Positions 7,364 through 14,305 of a stretch of DNA of 64,000 nucleotides are shown one piece after another (position 1 is the stretch's first letter; each line of letters starts with the position of its first letter). A program made the translations under genes and the position numbers. This DNA is from Streptomyces sedi (lineage in GTDB: Bacteria; Actinomycetota; Actinomycetes; Streptomycetales; Streptomycetaceae), in assembly GCF_006335015.1 (NCBI RefSeq), contig NZ_VDGT01000005.1:1-64000 (forward strand). The letters run 5' to 3'. The notes beneath the pieces were generated by a model. The model had not been told where the DNA came from. It did no database searches and saw nothing but the letters and a program-made list of their open reading frames with translations.

Positions 7364-7948
7364 GTGAGACGGCCGGCCAGGATCGGGCAGGAGCAGCCCC
7401 AGACGCCCGACCTCTCCGCGCTGCTCGGGGAGGTCGCCAAGGGCGACCACGAGGCGTTCGCCTCCGTCTACGACGCCGTCGCCGGCCCCGTGCTGGGGCT
7501 GGTGCGCAGCGTGCTGCGCGACCCCGCGCAGTCGGAGGAGGTCGCCCAGGACGTGCTGGTCGAGGTGTGGCGGCAGGCGCCCCGTTACCGGCGGGAGCGC
7601 GGCTCGGCGATGGCGTGGGTGATGACCATCGCGCACCGCAGGGCGGTGGACCGGGTGCGTTCCGCGCAGGCCGCCACCGACCGCGAGCACAGGGCCGCGC
7701 TGCTGGATCGGACCCCGCCGTTCGACGAGGTCACCGAGCAGGTCGAGACGCGGCTGGAACGCGAACAGGTGCGGCGCTGCGTCGACGGGCTCACGCCGCG
7801 CCAGCGGGAGTCGGTGACCCTGGCCTACTACCGGGGCCTGACCTACCGCGAGGTCGCCGAGCTGCTGTCGCTGCCGCTCGGCACGGTCAAGACACGGCTG
7901 CGCGACGGACTGATCCGGCTGCGGGACTGCCTGGGGGTGACGGCGTGA
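7364..7948 (+). CDS. sigK: ECF RNA polymerase sigma factor SigK
   Basis: 194 residues: region 2 at about 35-105 (QDVLVEVWRQAPRYRRERG, WVMTIAHRRAVDRVR) and region 4 at about 140-190 (LTPRQRESVTLAYYRGLTY, LPLGTVKTRLRDGLIRLRD). Cys139 and Cys189 are 50 residues apart, the same spacing as the Cys133-Cys183 pair reported as a redox-sensing disulfide in Mycobacterium tuberculosis SigK. It overlaps the anti-sigma gene by 4 bases (GTGA), and the convergent operon downstream carries the homologs of the mycobacterial SigK neighbourhood. GTG 7364 is the start, and a shared promoter element upstream points to autoregulation. Confidence 0.9.
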   Translation: MRRPARIGQEQPQTPDLSALLGEVAKGDHEAFASVYDAVAGPVLGLVRSVLRDPAQSEEVAQDVLVEVWRQAPRYRRERGSAMAWVMTIAHRRAVDRVRSAQAATDREHRAALLDRTPPFDEVTEQVETRLEREQVRRCVDGLTPRQRESVTLAYYRGLTYREVAELLSLPLGTVKTRLRDGLIRLRDCLGVTA

Positions 7949-8682
7949 ACATGTCGCACGATGTCGAACCGCACACGCTGAGCGGCGCCTACGCCGTGAA
8001 CGCGGTGCCCGAGGAGGAGCGGCGCGGATTCGAGCGCCATCTGGAACGGTGCGCCTCCTGTGCCAGGGAGGTCGCCGAACTCACCGAGACCGCCGCCCGG
8101 TTGGGCACCGCGATGGCGACGGAGCCGCCGCCGGCGATGCGGCGCGCGGTGCTGGAGCGGATCGGCAGGGTCCGCCAGGAGCCGCCGCGCGGCGCGGTCC
8201 GGCGCGCCGTCCGCGGGCTGCCGCCGCTCGCGCTGGCCGCGAGCCTCGCGGCGCTGCTGCTGGGCGGGACCACGGCGTGGCAGTGGTACAGCGCCGAGCA
8301 GGCGCGCGAACGGGAGGCCAGCGCCGAGCGGTTGGCCGAGGAGCTGACGGCCGTGCTCTCCTCGCCGGACGCGCGGATGACCACGGGCGCGGTGCGGGGC
8401 GGTGGTTCGGCGACGGTGGTGGTCTCCCCCGACCACGACCGGGTGGCGTTCCTCGCCTCCGGGCTGCCCGCGCCGCCGGAGGGGCGGGTCTACCAGCTGT
8501 GGTTCGCCGACCAGGAGACGATGCGGCCGGCCGGCCTGCTGGACGCGGGCGCCGACGAGCAGGCACTGCTGATGGACGGCCGACTCGGCGAGGCGACCGG
8601 CATGGGCATCACCGTCGAGCCGGCCGGCGGCTCCCCGCAGCCGACGTCCGAGCCGCTGGCGTTGATGGAGTTCGCCGGCTGA
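7945..8682 (+). CDS. rskA: Anti-sigma-K factor RskA
   Basis: 245 residues, starting at GTG 7945 inside the sigK stop (ATG 7951 is the alternative). The N-terminal anti-sigma domain has the zinc triad His32-x3-Cys36-x2-Cys39 (RHLERCASC); a single membrane helix follows at about 93-113 (LALAASLAALLLGG), then an extracytoplasmic RskA domain with PEGRVYQLWFAD near 180. It holds SigK at the membrane and is expected to release it after regulated proteolysis. Translational coupling with sigK keeps the two in balance. Confidence 0.93.
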   Translation: MNMSHDVEPHTLSGAYAVNAVPEEERRGFERHLERCASCAREVAELTETAARLGTAMATEPPPAMRRAVLERIGRVRQEPPRGAVRRAVRGLPPLALAASLAALLLGGTTAWQWYSAEQAREREASAERLAEELTAVLSSPDARMTTGAVRGGGSATVVVSPDHDRVAFLASGLPAPPEGRVYQLWFADQETMRPAGLLDAGADEQALLMDGRLGEATGMGITVEPAGGSPQPTSEPLALMEFAG

Positions 8683-8712
8683 GCAGGCCGAGCCGACCGG
8701 ACCGGCAGCGGC

Positions 8713-8766
8713 GACTGGACCGGCTGGGCCGACTGGACCGGCTGGACCGGCTGGGCCGGCCGAGCG
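8713..8766. repeat. 9-bp tandem repeat tract
   Basis: Five consecutive 9-mers from 8713 (GACTGGACC, GGCTGGGCC, GACTGGACC, GGCTGGACC, GGCTGGGCC) and a degenerate sixth fill the 93-base gap between the convergent rskA and DUF1295 genes. It lies outside both coding frames. No other terminator is evident in this gap. Confidence 0.8.
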
Positions 8767-8775
8767 GCGCGCCGG

Positions 8776-9603
8776 TCAGCCGCCGCTGCCGCCCCGGGGC
8801 GTGCGGGGCGGCAGCGGCAGGAAGCCGGAGGTGCGTGCGGCGTAGGCGCGGTAGCCGGGGCGTTCGGCGAGCTGCCGTTCCAGCAGGGCCTTGCCGCTGC
8901 CGAAGACCAGCAGATAGCTCATCACCAGCGGGGCGGGCAGGGCCAGTGCCGCGAGCGGCCAGGTGGCGGCGCTCATCAGGTACAGGCCCCACCAGACGAG
9001 GAAGTCGCCGAAGTAGTTGGGGTGGCGGGTGTAGCGCCACAGTCCCCGGTCCATCACCCGGCCGCGATGGGCCGGGTCCGCCTTGAAGCGGGCCAGCTGC
9101 CGGTCGCCGACCGCCTCGAAGAACAGGCCGAGGGACCAGACCGCCACCCCGGCCCACAGCGCGGGGTCCGGCGGCGCGGCCACGTACTGGCCGGCCTGCA
9201 CCGGCAGTGAGACCAGCAGGATCAGGGCGCCCTGCAGCAGATAGACCATGCGCAGCGCGTACCAGGCGCGGCTGCCCGGCGCCCGGTCCAGCATCCGCGC
9301 GTAGCGCGGGTCCTCGCCCTGGCCGCGTGCGCGGCGCGCCAGGTGCAGGCAGAGCCGTCCGCCCCACAGCACGGTGCAGGCGGTGAGCAGCGCGCGCCTG
9401 GTGGGGTCGCCCTCCCCCGCCGACAGCGCGAAGCCGACGGCGGCGACGAGCGCGAACCCGGCGCCCCAGACGGCGTCCACCACCCGGTGGTGGCCGTGTC
9501 CCGAGACGACGGCGGCGAACGTGCCCAGCAGCAGCACGGCCAGCGCCGCCGCGGAGACGGCGAGACCGAGGCCGAACGCCGCCCAGGCGGTGTCGTGGCT
9601 CAC
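8776..9603 (-). CDS. DUF1295 membrane protein, isoprenylcysteine methyltransferase/steroid-reductase-like (Rv0446c type)
   Basis: 275 residues with about six hydrophobic segments and the DUF1295 signature RGLWRYTRHPNYFGDFLVWW followed by FGSGKALLERQLAERPGYRAY near the C-terminus. The family resembles 3-oxo-5-alpha-steroid 4-dehydrogenases and isoprenylcysteine methyltransferases, but no reaction is established. GTG 9603 overlaps the TGA of the upstream CFA synthase (GTGA). Its homolog sits beside sigK in mycobacteria in the same gene set. A role in modifying the branched or methylated fatty acids made by the neighbouring CFA enzymes is plausible but inferred. Confidence 0.88.
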   Translation of the reverse strand: MSHDTAWAAFGLGLAVSAAALAVLLLGTFAAVVSGHGHHRVVDAVWGAGFALVAAVGFALSAGEGDPTRRALLTACTVLWGGRLCLHLARRARGQGEDPRYARMLDRAPGSRAWYALRMVYLLQGALILLVSLPVQAGQYVAAPPDPALWAGVAVWSLGLFFEAVGDRQLARFKADPAHRGRVMDRGLWRYTRHPNYFGDFLVWWGLYLMSAATWPLAALALPAPLVMSYLLVFGSGKALLERQLAERPGYRAYAARTSGFLPLPPRTPRGGSGG

Positions 9604-10859
9604 CTGGCCCCGCCCCCGCTCGCGGCCGGCGGCGTGGGCCGTTCGGCGAGGATCTGGTGCACGCCCTTTCTCCGTTCCTCGAACGCCAGCCCGCCGCCGG
9701 CCAGATAGAGCCGCCACACCCGCGCCGTCTCGCGCCCCACCAGGGCGACGAAGCGGTCCCACTCCGCCTCCAGCGTGGCCCGCCAGGCGTCGACGGTGTG
9801 CGCGTAGTCGGCGCGCAGCGACTCCACGGTGAGGGTCTCCAGGCCGGCGCTTTCCAGCAGGTTCAGCGTGTCACCGAGGGGGCGCATCGTCATGTCGGGC
9901 GCGATGTAGGTCTCGATGAACGGGCCGCCGCCCGGCGCGTGACGGCCCCTGGCCATCTGCTGGAGCAGCAGCCTGCCGCCGGGGCGCAGCCGGTCGTGGA
10001 AAAGGGCGGCGAAGTGGGGGTAGGAGGCGTCGCCGACGTGTTCGCCCATCTCGACGGAGGCGACGACGTCGTACTCCCCGGGGCCGGCCAGTTCGCGGTA
10101 GTGCTGGTGGCGCACCTCGACCCGTTCGCCGAGCCCCCGGTCGAGGGCCGCCCGGCGGACGTGGGCGGCCTGCTGCCCGGCGAGGGTGACGGCGGTGACG
10201 CGGGCGCCGTGGTGGGCGGCGGCGTGCAGGGTGAGCGAGCCCCAGCCGCAGCCGATGTCGAGCAGCCGGGCGCCCGGGGTCAGCTCCAGCTTGCGGCAGA
10301 TGGCCTCCAGCTTGTCGTGCTGGGCGTCGCCGAGGGTGTGGCCCGGGGTGCCGGGGGGCTTGGTCCACAGCGCGCAGGAGTAGGCCATCGAGGGGTCGAG
10401 CAGCAGGGCGTAGAACGCGTTGGACAGGTCGTAGTGGTGGCTGATGACGGCGGTGTCCCTGGCGCGGCTGTGCCGCCGGCCGCGCGGCCTGGCCGGCCGG
10501 CCGGGCGCGCGCGGCGGCGGGCCGACGGCGCCCAGCCGGGCGAGGGTGGCCAGGGCGCGGGCCCGGTCGCCGGGACGGAGGCCGGGGCGGGGGGTGCCGG
10601 CCCGGCCGGCGGCCCAGGCCGTGCGGAGCGCCTGGGCGAGATCGCCCTCGACCTCCAGGTCGCCGCTGATGTACGCCTGGGCGACGCCGAGTTCGCCGGG
10701 CTGCCACAGCAGCCTGCGCAGTGCGCGCCGGGAGGTGAGGGTGACGGTCTGCGCGTCGGCCGGTCCCAGCGCGCTGCCGTCCCACAGGCGCAGCCGCAGC
10801 GGCGGCGGGCCGCCCAGGAGTCGGTCCACGAGGGGGGCGAGTCGGCGGGCGGCGGTCAT
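9600..10859 (-). CDS. Cyclopropane-fatty-acyl-phospholipid synthase family methyltransferase
   Basis: 419 residues. The N-terminal CFA extension contains LGVAQAYISGDLEVEGDLAQ (about 55-75); HHYDLSNAFYALLLDPSMAY (about 140-160) and the SAM motif LLDIGCGWGSLTLHAA (about 195) follow, then VEMGEHVG and FIETYIAPDM. Such enzymes use S-adenosylmethionine to add a methylene or methyl group to the double bond of phospholipid acyl chains. ATG 10859 overlaps the preceding fusion gene stop (ATGA). Compared with classical CFA synthases it reads VEMGEHVG rather than VEMFEHM. It may be the UfaA1-like member of the pair; which of the two corresponds is not certain. Confidence 0.92.
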   Translation of the reverse strand: MTAARRLAPLVDRLLGGPPPLRLRLWDGSALGPADAQTVTLTSRRALRRLLWQPGELGVAQAYISGDLEVEGDLAQALRTAWAAGRAGTPRPGLRPGDRARALATLARLGAVGPPPRAPGRPARPRGRRHSRARDTAVISHHYDLSNAFYALLLDPSMAYSCALWTKPPGTPGHTLGDAQHDKLEAICRKLELTPGARLLDIGCGWGSLTLHAAAHHGARVTAVTLAGQQAAHVRRAALDRGLGERVEVRHQHYRELAGPGEYDVVASVEMGEHVGDASYPHFAALFHDRLRPGGRLLLQQMARGRHAPGGGPFIETYIAPDMTMRPLGDTLNLLESAGLETLTVESLRADYAHTVDAWRATLEAEWDRFVALVGRETARVWRLYLAGGGLAFEERRKGVHQILAERPTPPAASGGGAR

Positions 10860-12898
10860 CGGGTGCCTCCGGTGCGCGGGTCGGTGAGCAGCAGCTGGCG
10901 GACGTCGAGGTAGCCGGAGCGGAAGCCGGCCTCGGAGTAGGCGAGGTAGAGGGTCCACATCCGCAGGAAGGTCTCGTCGAAGCCGAGGGCGAGCACCTGT
11001 GCGCGGCGGGCGGCGAAGCGTTCCCGCCAGAGCCGCAGCGTCTCGGCGTAGTGGGCGCCGAAGCCGTCGTCCCGGGCCGGTGTCAGCCGGGTGTGGCGGG
11101 CGGTCAGGGCGGTCAGCGCCTCGCGCGAGGGCAGCAGCCCGCCGGGGAAGACGTACTTCTGCACCCAGGTGTGGGTGGAGCGGGAGGCCAGCATCCGGTC
11201 GTGGGGCATCACGATGGCCTGGAGCGCGACCCGGCCGCCGGGGGCGGTCAGCCGGTCCAGGACGCGGAAGTACGTCGGCCAGTGGCGGGCGCCGACGGCC
11301 TCGATCATCTCGACGCTGACCACGGCGTCGTAACGGCCCTCCAGCTGGCGGTAGTCGGCGAGTGCGACGGTGACCCGGCCGGCGTGGCCGGCGTCCGCGA
11401 TCCGCCGGCGGGCGAGGAGCAGTTGCTCCTCGGAGAGGGTGACGGTGTGCACGGTGGCGCCGCGTGCGGCTGCGCGGAGGGCCAGCTCGCCCCAGCCGGT
11501 GCCGATCTCCAGCAGCCGGGTGCCGGGGCCCACCCGGGCGAGGTCGAGCAGCCGGTCGATCTTGCGGTGCTGGGCGGCGGGCAGGGCGTCCTCGGCGGCG
11601 GGCAGGGCGTCGAAGAGCGCCGAGGAGTAGCTGAGGGTGGGGTCGAGGAAGAGGGCGAACAGCTCGTTGGACAGGTCGTAGTGGTGGCCGATGTTCCGCC
11701 GGGCGTCGTCGGGGGTGTTGCGGGCGGCGGGCGGCTGTCTCACCGCCCACAGCCGGCGCAGCCGTTGCAGGGGCCCCGGGACCAGGGTGGCGGCGTTGAC
11801 GGCCAACTCGGTGAGCAGCGGCACCAGTTCGGGCGAGTCCCACTCCCGGGCCAGATAGGACTCGCCGAAGCCGATCAGCCCGTGGCGGCCCAGCCTGGCG
11901 TGGAAGGCGCCGGGGTCGGCGATCTCCAGCAGCGGCCCCGAGGCTCCGGCCGGCGGGCCGCCGGCGGTGGACACCCGCAGCTCCAGGCCGCGCAGGGCGC
12001 GGCGGACCAGGGCGCGGGTGGTGGCGGCGCGGGCCGGGGAGACGGCCGGGACGCGGGCGACGTCGGGCCAGCGCGCGGCGTCGACGGGGGTCGGTCGGTG
12101 GGGGTGGGTGGTGGACACGGGGTTCCCTTCCGTCCCCTCGCGGGGGTGGGTCTGTGGGGCGGGGCCGGACGGTCGGGGGCGCACCGGCAGTCCGCGCAGC
12201 CAGAGGCGGACGCCGTGCCAGCGGATGTGGGCGGAGACCGCCAGCGTGGAGGCGGGGTTCCGCAGCCACGCGCGCAGCAGCCCGGCGGCGTCGGCGCGGC
12301 GCGCGGTGCCCCGGACGGTCGCCACGAACGCCGGGCCCCCGGCGCGGTCCAGCCGCACCGACAGCGCCAGCCGTTCGCCCGGCGGGGGCAGCCGCAGCCG
12401 GTAGGCGCCGTCGACGGGGAAGAACGGCGAGACGTGGAACTCCTTGGCGGTGTGCGCGGCCCCGGACTCGTCCGGGTGGAGCAGATAGCGGTGCCGCTGG
12501 CCGTAGGTGTTGTGCACCTCGGCGACCACGCAGGCGAGGGTGGAGTCGGCGCGGTGGCACCAGTAGACGGTCAGCGGGTTGAAGACATGGCCGAGGACCC
12601 GGGCGTGGGCGAGCATCAGCACCCGTCCCCCGGGTGGGGGTTCGCCGCGTGCGGCGAGGAAGCCGTCCAGCCCGCGCCGGATCTCGGCCGGTCCGCCGGG
12701 GGCTCCGTCGAGATGGTCGCGGGCGTCGAAGCGGGCCAACGGGCGCAGCACGCGCGGCGTTCGGGGCGGCGCGTCCAGGTCGATCAGCCACAGATAGGTG
12801 CGGTGGCGCAGCGCGTGGCGCACGGGGCGGAGCCTGGTGTGGGTGATCAGCACCTCGTAGAGCAGGGGCGGCGCGGGCCTCGGGGGCGGTGCGGTCAC
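10856..12898 (-). CDS. DUF1365 protein fused in frame to a cyclopropane-fatty-acyl-phospholipid synthase
   Basis: One uninterrupted 680-codon frame. Residues 1-260 are a DUF1365 (Rv0448c-type) protein: LYEVLITHTRLRPVRHAL, GHVFNPLTVYWCHR, VAEVHNTYGQRHRYLL, AKEFHVSPFFPVDGAYR. Residues 261-680 are a CFA synthase with IGHHYDLSNELFALFLDP, LLEIGTGWGELALRAA and VVSVEMIEAVG. In mycobacteria these are separate genes. No stop lies between them, but GTG 12118 with GGAAGG upstream could start the CFA part separately. GTG 12898 overlaps the FAD oxidoreductase stop. The unit likely acts on phospholipid acyl chains at the inner membrane face. Confidence 0.88.
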   Translation of the reverse strand: MTAPPPRPAPPLLYEVLITHTRLRPVRHALRHRTYLWLIDLDAPPRTPRVLRPLARFDARDHLDGAPGGPAEIRRGLDGFLAARGEPPPGGRVLMLAHARVLGHVFNPLTVYWCHRADSTLACVVAEVHNTYGQRHRYLLHPDESGAAHTAKEFHVSPFFPVDGAYRLRLPPPGERLALSVRLDRAGGPAFVATVRGTARRADAAGLLRAWLRNPASTLAVSAHIRWHGVRLWLRGLPVRPRPSGPAPQTHPREGTEGNPVSTTHPHRPTPVDAARWPDVARVPAVSPARAATTRALVRRALRGLELRVSTAGGPPAGASGPLLEIADPGAFHARLGRHGLIGFGESYLAREWDSPELVPLLTELAVNAATLVPGPLQRLRRLWAVRQPPAARNTPDDARRNIGHHYDLSNELFALFLDPTLSYSSALFDALPAAEDALPAAQHRKIDRLLDLARVGPGTRLLEIGTGWGELALRAAARGATVHTVTLSEEQLLLARRRIADAGHAGRVTVALADYRQLEGRYDAVVSVEMIEAVGARHWPTYFRVLDRLTAPGGRVALQAIVMPHDRMLASRSTHTWVQKYVFPGGLLPSREALTALTARHTRLTPARDDGFGAHYAETLRLWRERFAARRAQVLALGFDETFLRMWTLYLAYSEAGFRSGYLDVRQLLLTDPRTGGTR
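12116..12133 (-). promoter_or_regulatory. Internal ribosome site and GTG within the DUF1365-CFA fusion
   Basis: On the minus strand GGACGGAAGGGAACCCC precedes GTG at 12118-12116, in frame with the CFA half. It looks like the relic, or still active start, of a once separate cfa gene, so both a fusion protein and a free CFA synthase could be made. Confidence 0.5.
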
Positions 12899-14172
12899 CA
12901 GTGCGCCCCCAGCGACCGCGCGGCCTCGGCGCCCGAGCGGCAGCCGTCCTCGTGGAAGCCCCAGCCGTGGTAGGCGCCGGCGAACGCGGTCACCCCGTCG
13001 TTGAGGGAGGGAAGCGCGGACTGCGCGGCGACGGACTCCGAGGTGTAGAGCGGGTGTGCGTAGGTCATGCGGGCCAGGACCGTGTCGGGGTCGACGCGGG
13101 TGCCCGGGTTGAGGGTGACGACGTAGCGCCGGTCGGCGGTCAGCCGCTGGAGCCGGTTCATGTCGTAGCTGACCAGCACCCGGTCCGAGGGTGCGGCGCA
13201 CGACGGCAGCAGGTAGTTCCAGCTGGCGCCGGCTCCGGGGCGGCGCGGCAGCAGCGAGGCGTCGGTGTGCAGCCAGGTGACGTTGGAGGAGTAACGGAAC
13301 GCGCCCAGCGTCCGGCGCTCCCGCTCGGTGGCGTCGCCGAGCAGCGCCAGCGCCTGGTCGGCGTGGGTGGCGAGCACCACCCGGTCGACGTCGTGTGTCG
13401 CGCCGTCCTCGGTGAGGACGCGGGCACCGTCGGCGTGGCGCAGCACGGTCCGCACGGGCGTGCCGGTGCGGACGGCCGTCAACCGCTTGGCCACGCGCTC
13501 CACATAGCTGGCCGACCCGCCGTCGACGACGCGCCAGCGCGGCGAGCCGCCGACGCTGAGCATCCCGTGGTGGTCGAGGAAGCGGAAGAGGTGGACCGCC
13601 GGGTAGCGGGGCGCGAGCGCGGGCGCGCAGGACCAGACGGCGGAGACCAGGGGCACGGCGAAGTGCCGGGTGAAGTAGCGGGAGAATCGGCCGCGGTCGA
13701 GGAACGCGCCCAGCGTCAGCGGGGACTCGGCGTCCTCGGCCAGCAGCCGGCGGGCGCGGCGGTGGAAGCGCGGCACCTCGGCGAGCAGCCGCAGGAAGCG
13801 GGGGTCGGCGACGTTGCGCGGCCTGGCGAGCACGCCGCGGACGCCGCGCGCGCCGGCGTACTCCAGGCCGCAGCCCTCGCAGCGGATCGACATGCTCATC
13901 TCGGACTCGCTGGTCGCGACGTCGAGTTCGCGGAAGAGGCGGCGCAGCAGCGGATAGGTGCGGTCGTTGTGCACGATGAACCCGGAGTCCACCCCGTGGG
14001 TCGCGCCGGTGCCGTCGGTGAGCCGGTGGGTGTGGGCGTGGCCGCCGAGTCGGTCGTCGGCCTCGAACAGGGTGGTGTGGTCCCGCGCGCCCAGCAGGTA
14101 GGCGGCGGTCAGGCCCGCTACTCCCGCGCCGATGACCGCCGTTCGCCGGCCGCTGTCCGTCATCCGTTCCAC
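12895..14172 (-). CDS. FAD-dependent oxidoreductase (Rv0449c type)
   Basis: 425 residues. The FAD-binding Rossmann motif AVIGAGVAGLTAAYLLG is at the N-terminus, with the ribose-binding glutamate in LFEADDRLGGHAHTH; HGVDSGFIVHNDRTYPLLRRL and a C-terminal GAYHGWGFHEDGCRSGAEAA flavin motif follow. The family is linked genetically to CFA synthases and DUF1365 proteins and probably takes part in desaturation or reduction of the modified fatty acyl chain; the reaction is not established here. The start is GTG 14172 or ATG 14163, both behind GGGAGGGAG. It is the first gene of a four-gene overlapping operon with a SigK-like promoter. Confidence 0.9.
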   Translation of the reverse strand: MERMTDSGRRTAVIGAGVAGLTAAYLLGARDHTTLFEADDRLGGHAHTHRLTDGTGATHGVDSGFIVHNDRTYPLLRRLFRELDVATSESEMSMSIRCEGCGLEYAGARGVRGVLARPRNVADPRFLRLLAEVPRFHRRARRLLAEDAESPLTLGAFLDRGRFSRYFTRHFAVPLVSAVWSCAPALAPRYPAVHLFRFLDHHGMLSVGGSPRWRVVDGGSASYVERVAKRLTAVRTGTPVRTVLRHADGARVLTEDGATHDVDRVVLATHADQALALLGDATERERRTLGAFRYSSNVTWLHTDASLLPRRPGAGASWNYLLPSCAAPSDRVLVSYDMNRLQRLTADRRYVVTLNPGTRVDPDTVLARMTYAHPLYTSESVAAQSALPSLNDGVTAFAGAYHGWGFHEDGCRSGAEAARSLGAHW

Positions 14173-14208
14173 GCTCCCTCCCGCCCCCGGCGGGGGCGCT
14201 CCCCCGAC

Positions 14209-14235
14209 ATTCGGTGCCGGAGGCGCGGTGGACGG
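14209..14235 (-). promoter_or_regulatory. Candidate SigK-type promoter of the FAD oxidoreductase-CFA operon
   Basis: On the minus strand CCGTCC, 15 bases, CCGAAT. Transcription would begin near 14202, about 30 bases before the FAD oxidoreductase start. It matches the element before sigK and the divergent element at 14272-14298 in motif and spacing. Confidence 0.65.
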
Positions 14236-14271
14236 GTCGCGGAGGAAAGTTCTTTTTCTTTCCCTCCGACC

Positions 14272-14298
14272 CCATCCGCACCGGCGTCACCCACGAAG
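14272..14298 (+). promoter_or_regulatory. Candidate SigK-type promoter of the molybdopterin oxidoreductase gene
   Basis: CCATCC (14272-14277), 15 bases, ACGAAG (14293-14298). Only 7 bases separate the -10 from GTG 14306, so the transcript would be leaderless or nearly so. Confidence 0.6.
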
Positions 14299-14305
14299 CA
14301 GGGGT

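Noticed and set aside
6703..7690. Minus-strand frames over repeat cluster A with W/G-rich peptides
   Set aside because: Near-identical peptides appear over clusters B and C, so they are repeat translations, not genes.
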